This document shows positions 1 to 6,644 of a stretch of DNA of 7,373 nucleotides, piece after piece. The notes beneath the pieces are model-generated. The model did no database searches. It was given only the letters and a program-made list of their open reading frames with translations, and was not told the DNA's origin. The stretch lies in NCBI GenBank assembly GCA_031283835.1, contig JAITBA010000004.1:1-7373 (forward strand), read 5' to 3'. Made by a program: the position numbers and the translations under genes. Origin of the DNA: Oscillospiraceae bacterium (GTDB lineage: Bacteria > Bacillota > Clostridia > Oscillospirales > Acutalibacteraceae). How positions within the stretch are numbered: the first letter of the stretch is position 1; each line of letters starts with the position of its first letter.

Positions 1-429
1 AGACAGCCGCTTTTCGGCCTCCAGCACGTCGGCGACAAACAGCGTGTGCGTGCCCAAGTCCACCGCCTTGGCCACCTTGCAGCCAAACCGCGCGCAGGCC
101 GTTTCCGTCAGATACGGCAACCCCCGGGCGTCCGCCGCGTGGGCATAGGTGCCGTCGAATTTTTCGCAGTCGCGCCCCGAGCGAAAGCCAAAGTGCCGGA
201 ACAGCGCGAAGTCGGCCCCCTCGCACAGCACCGAAGCGCTGAAAGCCCCTGTGGCGGCAATCATGTTGTGCGTCAAGCCCTCTTTGTTAAGCGTCACCGC
301 CAGGCGCAGCGGGGCGCTTGTCGCCTGCACCAATGTATTGTTAATCATCCCATTGCTTTTTTCGCCCTCCCGCGCGCCAATCACGCACAAGCCATAGGTC
401 AGCAAAAACAGTGCGCTGTTGTCAATCAT
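1..429 (-). CDS. Flavin reductase-like FMN-binding protein (N-terminal part, runs off the left edge)
   Basis: The frame is open from an ATG at 427-429 to the window edge, giving 143 residues without a stop. The translation begins MIDNSALFLLTYGLCVIG and carries the pattern of the flavin-reductase-like FMN-binding split barrel found in clostridial flavoredoxins and high-molecular-weight rubredoxins: SNGMINNTLVQATSAP (residues 25-40), AVTLNKEGLTHNMI (44-57), FSASVL (63-68), HFGFRSGRDCEKF (79-91) and a late DLGTHTLFVADV (124-135). Such proteins bind FMN in the cytoplasm and pass electrons between reduced pyridine nucleotides or rubredoxin and an acceptor; in some a rubredoxin domain follows, which would lie outside the window. 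An AGGGG ribosome site (439-443) sits 9 nt before the start. The start overlaps the end of the DUF1284 gene by 8 bp, so translation is probably coupled. The family call is firm; the electron partner is unknown. Confidence 0.85.
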   Translation of the reverse strand, partial: MIDNSALFLLTYGLCVIGAREGEKSNGMINNTLVQATSAPLRLAVTLNKEGLTHNMIAATGAFSASVLCEGADFALFRHFGFRSGRDCEKFDGTYAHAADARGLPYLTETACARFGCKVAKAVDLGTHTLFVADVLEAEKRLS

Positions 430-784
430 TGCTTTTTTCCCCTTTCTTGCAAATCAAAATCCATGGGCACCCGCCGCAAACAGCTCGCACCGAAACCCGC
501 GCCACGGCGGTTTGCAGTGCCTGCCACGGGTGTGTTTCGTCCACACGCAAGCCGGCCGATCGCAGCACGCGCCGGTCATATTCGCGCGCGTTGTCGCAAG
601 CCGTGCCGCGGTGCGGGCAGCATGCGCACAAATCATCTTCGCCGTGCCGCAGCAGCACGGGGGTTTCGGGCTTTGCTTGCAAAATCGTGTGAATCCTTGC
701 CATGTTCCGCGTGAAGCGCGCGTCATAACCCTTGCCCGCAAAATGGCCCAAACAGAGGAGGTGATGGGGTCGCAGGCAAATCAT
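422..784 (-). CDS. DUF1284 family cysteine-rich protein, putative iron-sulfur protein
   Basis: This is a 120-residue cytoplasmic protein starting MICLRPHHLLCLGHFAGKGY. The LRPHHLLC opening (residues 4-11), the GEDDLCACCPH segment (48-58), the single Cys63, and a late CGGCPW (103-108) match the DUF1284 family, whose members are about this long and are thought, from their cysteines alone, to bind an iron-sulfur cluster. There are nine cysteines in all (3, 11, 53, 55, 56, 63, 103, 106, 112), so several can serve as metal ligands. No reaction is known for the family. Its ATG shares the ATGA at 781-784 with the bioY stop, and an AAGG ribosome site (792-795) lies 7 nt upstream inside bioY. Its end overlaps the next gene, a flavin reductase-like protein, by 8 bp. 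This placement suggests a redox or cofactor job, but that is inference. Confidence 0.85.
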   Translation of the reverse strand: MICLRPHHLLCLGHFAGKGYDARFTRNMARIHTILQAKPETPVLLRHGEDDLCACCPHRGTACDNAREYDRRVLRSAGLRVDETHPWQALQTAVARVSVRAVCGGCPWILICKKGEKSND

Positions 785-1329
785 CGCAGCACCTTCTGTT
801 TTTGCAGCACAGGGTGCAAAGCCAAAATCAAGATGCCCGCCAGCGCCACTTTTGCCGCGTCAAAGGGCAAATAGGGCAACATCCCCAGGGCGATGGTCTG
901 CCCAAAATCCAACGATAGCACATGCATCATCCAGGGGAGGCCGGGCAGATAAATCACCAGCGCGCCCAATGCCAGCACGGGGAACACCACCCAAGGCTTG
1001 CGTCCCAGCCAATCCAGCAGCAGGCCCGTCGTCAGCGCGGCGAGGATGTAGCCAAAAATGAAGCCGCCGCTGTAGCCAAACAGAATGTGCGGCCCGCCGC
1101 TCATGCCGGCAAACACCGGCAGGCCCGCCGCGCCCAGCGCCGTGTAGACGACCATGCTCAGCGCGCCCCACTTCCAGCCCAAAAGGCCGCCCGCCAAAAA
1201 AATGGCGACCTGCGTAAAAACGATGGGCAGCTCCCCAATGGTGACGCCCAACTGCGAAAGCACCGCCGCCAACGCCGCAAACACGGCGCACAAAATCATC
1301 TGGAACAGCGAATTTTTTGTTTTTTTCAT
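781..1329 (-). CDS. bioY: BioY, biotin-binding S component of an ECF transporter
   Basis: This 182-residue, very hydrophobic protein has about six membrane segments. It shows the BioY signatures GLPVFAGMSGG (residues 69-79), FGYSGGFIFGY (84-94), YLPGLPWM (127-134) and PYLPFDAAKV (152-161). BioY sits in the cytoplasmic membrane and captures biotin with high affinity; it normally works with a shared EcfA1/EcfA2/EcfT energising module. No EcfA or EcfT gene is present here, so it probably uses a module encoded elsewhere, although solitary BioY proteins are reported to transport to some extent. The length is usual for the family. Its ATG shares four bases (1326-1329) with the stop of the upstream lipoprotein gene, and its stop shares four bases with the DUF1284 start. 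No BirA-type operator or other biotin-responsive element is visible in front of it; it appears to be expressed from the pot promoter. Confidence 0.93.
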   Translation of the reverse strand: MKKTKNSLFQMILCAVFAALAAVLSQLGVTIGELPIVFTQVAIFLAGGLLGWKWGALSMVVYTALGAAGLPVFAGMSGGPHILFGYSGGFIFGYILAALTTGLLLDWLGRKPWVVFPVLALGALVIYLPGLPWMMHVLSLDFGQTIALGMLPYLPFDAAKVALAGILILALHPVLQKQKVLR

Positions 1330-2531
1330 TCTAACGTACCTTTTGGCGCAATGGCTTTGCTGCCAATCGAGATGGGTGCACCGGGTTTTTCGGCGGGGAT
1401 TTCATAAAGCACGTAGGCGTCTGTTGCAACAAAATGCCAAACGGCTTTGTTCACTGTGGCCAGGGCGATTGCCTGGTTGGCAGCGGAATCAATTTTTAGC
1501 AGCACGGTGCCTTCAGGCGTGACAGAAATACCATAGAGGAACCCGTTTTCAATCTCCGACACCGGGTCAATCCAAACAGGGTAGTTGCCATAGCGCACGG
1601 GGGTCATGGCCCCGCCGTTCAGGGGGATGGAAATCAGCTCTTTGATATACATGTCTTTTTTTGGCGTGCAGCTAAAAGAAATATAAAGATTTTCGTTGGC
1701 AACGCCCCGCACGTCAACGTTGAAGCCTTCGGGCGCGTTGCTGCCAAAGATTTTTTTGGGGTCGAGGATCACAGGCAGTGCCTCGCCGGTTTCGGGCAGC
1801 GTCACAATGATATTGCTGCCGTTGCGCTGGGTCGTGTAGGGCTGCCGCTTGCCATGAATCACCGCCTGCCGCGGTGCCGCCAGCAGCTGTGCGGCCTGCG
1901 CGCCGGTGATTTCTTTTTCGTTGCTCCAGCTGCCGTTGTTGGTGAAGTAGGGAACATCCCAAAATCCCTTGGTGCCAATGGGCACCCCTGTTTTGTCATA
2001 GAGAAACCGTCCGCCCGCCGTAGTAATATACCCCACTTCTTCCGAAAGGGCGGCGCAGGTGCCGTCTTGGGGGTTATACTCATATAACGTGTAAAAATCC
2101 ACGGTTTTCTGCGTTTTTTTGTCGCTTGCCCAGCGTGTTACGTGGGTGAACAGCAACCGCCCGTCCATCGCATAAATTTCGGCCACGCCCTTGGGGATGG
2201 TGTTGCCGGAATAGTCCTTTCCCTTGCTTTTTATCGGGATTTTGTTGGGCGAATCGTAGTGCTTGCCGGTGGCGGCCGGGGGCAGGGTTGTGGCCGGGGG
2301 CAGGGTGTTTTGCGCCGTGCCGGTTTGCGCCGTGCCGGTTTGGGTCGCCGTGCTCCCCGGCTGGCCGGCGTCCAGGGGCGGCAGGCTATATTCCCATGTG
2401 CCGCCGGTGATGCCCACGGCGCTTTGCGGGGCGCTCTCCTGCGGGGCGGTGTTTTTGCCGCAGCCAGCCAGCAGGCCGGCCAGCAATGCCGCCACCAGCG
2501 CCAAAGCGCCAATACATCTGCGTTTTTTCAT
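1326..2531 (-). CDS. Uncharacterised secreted lipoprotein with Thr/Ala/Pro-rich linker
   Basis: This gene encodes 401 residues. The ATG at 2529-2531 is preferred because it begins a textbook lipoprotein signal: MKKRR, a hydrophobic run, then LLAGC with the lipidated Cys at 24. An AGGAGA ribosome site ends at the potD stop. A start 36 bp further upstream (2567) would add 12 residues in front of the signal and overlap potD by 32 bp. Residues 25-95 are a low-complexity Thr/Ala/Pro/Gln tether with two small tandem repeats, and the remainder looks like a soluble beta-rich extracytoplasmic domain, with several segments of the kind 'GRLLFTHVTRW', 'GGRFLYD' and 'ENGFLYGISV' that resemble blade-like repeats. 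I do not recognise a named family. It lies 4 bp after potD and overlaps bioY by 4 bp, so it is expressed with the polyamine importer and may be a cell-surface accessory or sensor; that role is inference. Confidence 0.85.
   Translation of the reverse strand: MKKRRCIGALALVAALLAGLLAGCGKNTAPQESAPQSAVGITGGTWEYSLPPLDAGQPGSTATQTGTAQTGTAQNTLPPATTLPPAATGKHYDSPNKIPIKSKGKDYSGNTIPKGVAEIYAMDGRLLFTHVTRWASDKKTQKTVDFYTLYEYNPQDGTCAALSEEVGYITTAGGRFLYDKTGVPIGTKGFWDVPYFTNNGSWSNEKEITGAQAAQLLAAPRQAVIHGKRQPYTTQRNGSNIIVTLPETGEALPVILDPKKIFGSNAPEGFNVDVRGVANENLYISFSCTPKKDMYIKELISIPLNGGAMTPVRYGNYPVWIDPVSEIENGFLYGISVTPEGTVLLKIDSAANQAIALATVNKAVWHFVATDAYVLYEIPAEKPGAPISIGSKAIAPKGTLE
2274..2309 (-). repeat. 18-bp tandem repeat, 2 copies, in the lipoprotein linker
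   Basis: Two consecutive 18-bp units (2274-2291 and 2292-2309) differ only at their last bases. In the lipoprotein they encode a repeated Leu-Pro-Pro-Ala-Thr stretch (residues 76-87). In-frame units of this kind are prone to gain or loss, changing tether length without breaking the gene. Confidence 0.8.
2311..2340 (-). repeat. 15-bp exact tandem repeat, 2 copies, in the lipoprotein linker
   Basis: Two exact 15-bp copies (2311-2325 and 2326-2340) encode Thr-Gly-Thr-Ala-Gln twice (about residues 65-74), immediately before the Leu-Pro-Pro repeats in the protein. They are in frame and belong to the same flexible tether. Confidence 0.85.
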
Positions 2532-2535
2532 GGAT

Positions 2536-3696
2536 TCATCTCCTGTTGTCGCGCAATTTGCGCACAAGCATCACAACAACCGCCACGGCCGCCGCGGCCA
2601 GCACAATCCAAATCAGCCAGTGCCCGCCGCCGCCCCTTGATTGCAAAATTTCCGTCCACAGGGTGTTCATCTGGGTGAGGACTTTGGGGGGCAAATTTTC
2701 AAAAATTTGGGTTTTGGGCAGCGTTTCCGCTTTTGGATAAAGGATTTCGTTGTCCCGCAGGCTATAATCGGGGTTGCTGCGCACGGCGCTGTGGGGCGTG
2801 GCATACATAATATATTCCGCGTTGGCCAGCGCGATATCCGGCTCCAGCAAAAAGTTAATGAACTGCTCCGCCGCCTGCTTGTTGCGCGTGCCCTTGGGGA
2901 TGCACATGCTGTCGCAGAAGTAGTTGGTGCCCTCCTTTGGATAAACGAAGGCAAGATCCTCGTTGTTGTCGTGCATCATCAAATAATCGCCGTTGTAGTA
3001 GGGTGCAAGGGCGGCGTTGCCGCCTTCCATAATACCATAAATTTCGTCGGCCACATAGCCCTGCACCAGCGGTGCCTGCTCCTTGAGCTTTTGCGCGGCG
3101 GCGTTCCAATCCGCCTGGCTGGTTGTGTTAATGTTTTGCCCCAGCAAATATTGCGCGGTGCCAAAGGCGTCGCGGGGGCTCGAAAATTGCAGCAGCTTCC
3201 CCGCGTATTGGGGATCCCACAGTGCGGCCCAGCTTTCGGGAGGAGGACTCACCATGGTTTTGTTATAAATCAGCCCCACATATCCGTAGGTGTAGGGCAC
3301 GCTGTAGGCGTCTTCCGGGTCAAAATAAAGCTTTTTGCTTTCGTCCGTAATATACTTGTAATTGGGAATGTTAGAAAAGTCCAGCGTTTCCAGCATGTCC
3401 TCGGCAATCAGGCGCTGGATTAAGTAATCGGAGGGGATAATGACATCATAATCGGCGGCGCCGCTCGCCAGTTTTGAATACAGCCCTTCGTTGGTGTCAA
3501 AGTTGGTGTAATTGACATGAATGCCGGTGCGCTTTTCAAATTCCGCCACCACATTCAAGCTGCCTTCCGCTCCGCTAGAGATATATTCCCCCCAGTTGCA
3601 CACGTTGATGGTTTGCTGCGGCGCGGCAAAAGCCGCCGGTGCGGCAAAGGCCGCCAGCAAACACAAACAAAACAAAATCGCCGCCGTTTTTTTCAT
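2536..3696 (-). CDS. potD: PotD-like polyamine-binding protein with a C-terminal membrane anchor
   Basis: This 386-residue substrate-binding protein of the spermidine/putrescine importer shows the PotD pattern NWGEYIS (residues 34-40), IIPSDYLIQRL (86-96), PYTYGYVGLIYN (134-145), SPRDAFG (173-179), YNGDY (234-238), FCDSMCIPKGT (260-270) and INFLLEPDIA (280-289). Asp262 aligns with the amine-binding Asp257 of E. coli PotD; the aromatic positions are Tyr234 and Phe260 where E. coli has tryptophans (alignment from memory). The N-terminus is a signal peptide, MKK plus a hydrophobic stretch ending AFA-AP near residue 25, and lacks a lipobox. Instead, after GGGG (355-358), residues 359-378 form one strongly hydrophobic segment followed by RKLRDNRR, a probable C-terminal membrane anchor with a basic cytoplasmic end. 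E. coli PotD is 348 residues and has no such tail. A GGGGG ribosome site precedes the ATG. It follows potC by 23 bp. Confidence 0.93.
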   Translation of the reverse strand: MKKTAAILFCLCLLAAFAAPAAFAAPQQTINVCNWGEYISSGAEGSLNVVAEFEKRTGIHVNYTNFDTNEGLYSKLASGAADYDVIIPSDYLIQRLIAEDMLETLDFSNIPNYKYITDESKKLYFDPEDAYSVPYTYGYVGLIYNKTMVSPPPESWAALWDPQYAGKLLQFSSPRDAFGTAQYLLGQNINTTSQADWNAAAQKLKEQAPLVQGYVADEIYGIMEGGNAALAPYYNGDYLMMHDNNEDLAFVYPKEGTNYFCDSMCIPKGTRNKQAAEQFINFLLEPDIALANAEYIMYATPHSAVRSNPDYSLRDNEILYPKAETLPKTQIFENLPPKVLTQMNTLWTEILQSRGGGGHWLIWIVLAAAAVAVVVMLVRKLRDNRR

Positions 3697-3719
3697 GATG
3701 AATCCCCCTTATTTGTTTA

Positions 3720-4556
3720 TTATTTTTGTTTTGCCGCCCGTTTTTCTGCGCGGGCCTGCAGCACGTTGCTCAAAATCAGCAGCGCAAAAATGGCAAAAAA
3801 CACAAGAGACGACAAAGAATACATGTCGGGCCGCACCTTGCGCTTGGTCATGGCATAAATATAGAGCGGCAGGGTTTGGAATTCGGAGCCGCTAGTAAAA
3901 TTGCTCACAACAAAATCGTCCAGCGAGATGGTGAACGCCATGAGGAACGCCGAAAACACGCCGGTAGAAATGCTGGGCAGCACTACCTTAAAAAAAGCCA
4001 GCACCGGCGAACAACCCAAATCCTGCGCGGCTTCGGCCAGGTGCGGGTCTGTTTGCCGCAGCTTTGGCAGCACCGAAAGAATCACGTAGGGCAGGCAAAA
4101 GGTGATATGTGCCGCCAGCAACGAACCAAAGCCCAGCAACGTTCTAACTTCAAGCCCAAAGAACCGGTTGAGCAGCTGCTGCGCAAACACAAACAGCAGC
4201 ATCATCGAAACCCCCGTCACGATTTCCGGGTTCATCAGGGGCAAGTTCGTCACGCTCAACAGCAGGCCCTTGGCCCATTTGCGTCGCACGCGGTCAATGC
4301 CCGTGGCGGCAAGGGTGCCCAGCACCACCGAAACCACTGCCGCCGCAAACGCCAGCAGCATCGTGTTTTTTAGCACCTTCTGCGCGTCCAGGTTGCGCGC
4401 CAGCTCCTGGTACCAATGCAGCGTAAAGCCCTCAAACACGGCGGTGGAGTGCCCCGAGTTAAACGAGAACAGCACCATCACCAGCAGCGGCGCATAAAGG
4501 AACAACAAAATCAGCGCTGTGTAGACTCTGGACAGAATGCCCTTGGATTGCGGCAT
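3720..4556 (-). CDS. potC: PotC-like polyamine ABC transporter permease
   Basis: This is an inner-membrane permease subunit of 278 residues with about six membrane segments, close in length to E. coli PotC. The EAA loop that docks onto the ATPase is clear at residues 175-194 (EAAQDLG followed by nine residues and VVLP). The first helix (about 12-32) is followed by an extracytoplasmic segment ending FTLHWYQEL, typical of PotC proteins. The C-terminus is a basic tail (ARAEKRAAKQK). It pairs with PotB to form the channel through which PotD-bound polyamine passes. An AAGGGGG ribosome site lies a few bases before the ATG at 4554-4556. Unlike its neighbours it is separated from the preceding gene by 87 bp, most of it a tandem duplication. 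The PotC versus PotB assignment rests on order and on the N-terminal pattern. Confidence 0.93.
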   Translation of the reverse strand: MPQSKGILSRVYTALILLFLYAPLLVMVLFSFNSGHSTAVFEGFTLHWYQELARNLDAQKVLKNTMLLAFAAAVVSVVLGTLAATGIDRVRRKWAKGLLLSVTNLPLMNPEIVTGVSMMLLFVFAQQLLNRFFGLEVRTLLGFGSLLAAHITFCLPYVILSVLPKLRQTDPHLAEAAQDLGCSPVLAFFKVVLPSISTGVFSAFLMAFTISLDDFVVSNFTSGSEFQTLPLYIYAMTKRKVRPDMYSLSSLVFFAIFALLILSNVLQARAEKRAAKQK

Positions 4557-4570
4557 TTTAGACCCCCTTT

Positions 4571-4638
4571 GCTATTATTAAAACGCCGGGCGTGCGGAAC
4601 CGTATTGCTATTATTAAAACGCCGGGCGTGCGGAACCG
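4571..4638 (-). repeat. Exact tandem duplication (36-bp period) between potB and potC
   Basis: The 32-bp unit at 4571-4602 recurs without change at 4607-4638, separated by TATT, so the period is 36 bp. Each unit carries the palindromic core ACGCCGGGCGT. Read on the transcribed strand it gives a short GC-rich hairpin possibility (ACGC-CCG-GCGT) followed by TTTT. A weak partial resemblance to the unit start (GCTATATTAAA) continues into the potB stop region at 4638-4648. It occupies most of the 87-bp gap, by far the largest inside the operon. It could tune expression or mRNA decay between potAB and the rest, or be a neutral slippage duplication. Confidence 0.9.
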
Positions 4639-4643
4639 CTATA

Positions 4644-5495
4644 TTAAACCACAAACGCGCTTTCCTCCCCGTCCGAAAACTGCTTCATCACCAGCATGCA
4701 CACCAGCACAATGGCCATAAGAATCAGCGAAAGAGCGGCGCCCAGGCTAAAGTTGTAGGCGGAGCCAAGAAATTGCAGCTCAATCAGGTCGCCAATGAGG
4801 GAACTGCCGCCGCCCAACTTCTGGCTGATATAAAACGTGCTCACCGAGGGGACAAACACCATGGTGACGCCAGACACCACGCCCGGGATACTCAGGGGCA
4901 CAACAACTTGCTCCAGCACCCGCCAGCGGTTGGCGCCCAGGTCTTGCGCGGCCTCCGTCAGCGATGGCTCCAGCTTGCTCATCACTGTGTAGATTGGCAA
5001 GATCATAAAAGGCAGGTAGTTATACACCATGCCCAGCACCACCGCGCCCGGTGTGTCGAGCAGTGCGGGCGGGCGAAACGCCTCCTTCGATACCAGGCCG
5101 TGCAGCCAGGCCAGCGCGGTGTTTAAAATGCCGTGGTCTTCCAAAATGCTGCGCCACGAATAGGTGCAAATCACAAAGTTCATCCACATGGGCACCATAA
5201 TCAGCATCATCAGCAGGCGCTGGGTGCGCTGCCGGGCGTTGGCCATAAAATACGCCAGCGGAAAGGCCAGCAACAGGCAAATCACCGTGGCCTCCAGGGC
5301 ATAGGCCAGCGAATCGCCAAAGGTTTTAAGATAGAGCTGCTGGTTTTGCGCAATGTATTCGAAGGATGCCAGCGAAAAACGGCCGGCCTGGTCGGTGAAG
5401 GCAAACACCGCCACCAGCGCCAGCGGCGCCAGAATAAACAGTGCGCTCCACAGCACATAGGGCGCGTTGAGCCAGGGGGAATTTTTTTTGCGCAT
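4644..5495 (-). CDS. potB: PotB-like polyamine ABC transporter permease
   Basis: This 283-residue membrane permease has about six hydrophobic segments (first at about 13-33). Its EAA loop is at residues 181-200 (EAAQDLGANRWRVLEQVVVP), the site that contacts PotA. The segment VPMWMNFVICTYSWRSIL (about 101-118) with a following GILN is typical of PotB proteins. It acts in the cytoplasmic membrane as one half of the polyamine channel with PotC. The start ATG at 5493-5495 lies only 2 bp after the potA stop, with a strong AGGAGG ribosome site (5503-5508) located inside the potA coding end, so translation is probably coupled. The C-terminus is mildly acidic (DGEESAFVV). Length and order agree with the potABCD arrangement. 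Confidence 0.94.
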   Translation of the reverse strand: MRKKNSPWLNAPYVLWSALFILAPLALVAVFAFTDQAGRFSLASFEYIAQNQQLYLKTFGDSLAYALEATVICLLLAFPLAYFMANARQRTQRLLMMLIMVPMWMNFVICTYSWRSILEDHGILNTALAWLHGLVSKEAFRPPALLDTPGAVVLGMVYNYLPFMILPIYTVMSKLEPSLTEAAQDLGANRWRVLEQVVVPLSIPGVVSGVTMVFVPSVSTFYISQKLGGGSSLIGDLIELQFLGSAYNFSLGAALSLILMAIVLVCMLVMKQFSDGEESAFVV

Positions 5496-5497
5496 GG

Positions 5498-6631
5498 TTA
5501 TTCCTCCTCTTCCTCGCTGTCTGTTTCGGGGTTGCTCATTTCTTCAAACTCATCCGAAAAACAAGAATAATCGCCCACCAAATCAGAATACTTCGATTTT
5601 TTCATGATGTGAATTTCGTCGGGTTTGATGGAAATACCAATCACGTCGTCCACCGCCTGCACGTCCGTGCTCTGAATCAGCCACTTAAAGCCCTGCACGT
5701 CCACAATAAATTCGTAATGCACACCCTTAAAGGTGACGCTGGTGACGGTGCCCTGCAGCACGCCGCTGCCCGGGGGCACAATGTCCACGTCCTCCGGGCG
5801 CACCACCACGTCCACGCGCTCGCTGGGGGCAAAGCCTTTGTCCACACACTGAAAGGTCATGCCGGCAAAGCGTACCCTAAAATCCGCCAGCATCACGCCG
5901 TCCACAATGTTGCTTTCGCCAATAAAATCGGCCACAAACGCGTTTTTTGGCTCGTCATAGATGTCTTTTGGCGTGCCAATCTGCTGTATCTCGCCCTCGT
6001 CCATCACCACAATGGTGTCGCTCATGCTCAGGGCTTCCTCCTGGTCATGCGTCACATAGATGAACGTGATGCCCAATTGCTGCTGAATGTTTTTCAGCTC
6101 CATCTGCATGTCCTTGCGCAGTTTCAGGTCCAGCGCGCCCAAGGGCTCGTCCAGCAGCAGCACGCGCGGCCGCACAGCCAGCGCGCGGGCAATGGCTACC
6201 CGCTGCTGCTGCCCGCCCGAAAGCGACGCCACGCTGCGCCGCTCAAAGCCGGTCAGGTTCACGGTGCGCAGCATTTCCTCCACGCGCCGCTCCACCTCGG
6301 CCGCGGGCAAGCGCAGCAGTTTTAGCCCGAACGCCACGTTTTTATAGACGTTCAGGTGCGGAAACAGCGCATAGCGCTGAAAGATCGTATTCACCTGGCG
6401 TTTGTGGGGCGGCACCCCAAGGCAGCTTGCGCCGTCAAAAATCACGTCACCGCTGTCCGGTTCCAAAAAGCCCGCAATCACCCGCAGCGTAGTGGTCTTT
6501 CCGCAGCCCGAAGGCCCCAGCAGCGTGATGAATTCCCGGTTGCGGATGTAGAGATTCAGGTTTTTTAGGACCGGCTGGCCGTCGAAGGCCACCGAGATGT
6601 CCTTCAAGTCAATCACAATATCTTTGTTCAA
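5498..6631 (-). CDS. potA: PotA-like polyamine ABC transporter ATPase, TTG start, acidic C-terminal tail
   Basis: This 377-residue cytoplasmic ATPase powers the importer. Visible motifs are Walker A GPSGCGKTT (39-47), Q-loop Gln85 in IFQRYALFPHL, signature LSGGQQQR (137-144), Walker B VLLLDEP with catalytic Glu162, D-loop ALDLK (166-170) and H-loop His195 in VTHDQEEA. A TOBE-type regulatory domain follows (about 240-343), including VRPEDVDIV. The start is TTG at 6629-6631: an in-frame TAA lies immediately upstream, no ATG fits before the ATPase fold begins, and a G6 ribosome site (6639-6644) is 7 nt away. A GTG five codons later is the only near alternative. After the TOBE domain the last ~24 residues are half acidic and end in five glutamates, a tail I do not expect from ordinary PotA; the glutamate codons also form the potB ribosome site. 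Confidence 0.96.
   Translation of the reverse strand: MNKDIVIDLKDISVAFDGQPVLKNLNLYIRNREFITLLGPSGCGKTTTLRVIAGFLEPDSGDVIFDGASCLGVPPHKRQVNTIFQRYALFPHLNVYKNVAFGLKLLRLPAAEVERRVEEMLRTVNLTGFERRSVASLSGGQQQRVAIARALAVRPRVLLLDEPLGALDLKLRKDMQMELKNIQQQLGITFIYVTHDQEEALSMSDTIVVMDEGEIQQIGTPKDIYDEPKNAFVADFIGESNIVDGVMLADFRVRFAGMTFQCVDKGFAPSERVDVVVRPEDVDIVPPGSGVLQGTVTSVTFKGVHYEFIVDVQGFKWLIQSTDVQAVDDVIGISIKPDEIHIMKKSKYSDLVGDYSCFSDEFEEMSNPETDSEEEEE
5503..5508 (-). promoter_or_regulatory. potB ribosome binding site inside potA
   Basis: AGGAGG on the minus strand lies 7 nt before the potB ATG. It is formed by the GAG/GAA codons of the poly-glutamate end of PotA, so the same bases serve as protein tail and ribosome site. 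Confidence 0.85.
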
Positions 6632-6638
6632 TTATCTG

Positions 6639-6644
6639 CCCCCC
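6639..6644 (-). promoter_or_regulatory. potA ribosome binding site supporting the TTG start
   Basis: A run of six G on the minus strand, 7 nt from the TTG codon, is a plausible Shine-Dalgarno site. Because the codon directly before TTG is a stop in the same frame, this site fixes the N-terminus within a few residues. Confidence 0.75.

Noticed and set aside
46..714. Long plus-strand ORF (222 codons) opposite the flavin reductase and DUF1284 genes
   Set aside because: It has no recognisable family and a basic, Arg/Ala/His-rich composition typical of antisense shadows in GC-rich DNA; the minus-strand genes have clear family motifs and ribosome sites.
2532..2567. Upstream start of the lipoprotein gene at 2567
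   Set aside because: It would put 12 extra residues before a perfect lipoprotein signal and overlap potD by 32 bp; the ATG at 2531 has its own AGGAGA site.
2641..3423. 260-codon plus-strand ORF opposite potD
   Set aside because: It is the complement of a confidently identified gene with no motifs of its own; the same applies to plus-strand ORFs at 3726-4373, 4416-5126 and 5609-6325.
4571..4638. Possible CRISPR mini-array
   Set aside because: There are only two identical units with a 4-bp separator, no spacer-length intervals, and no cas genes.
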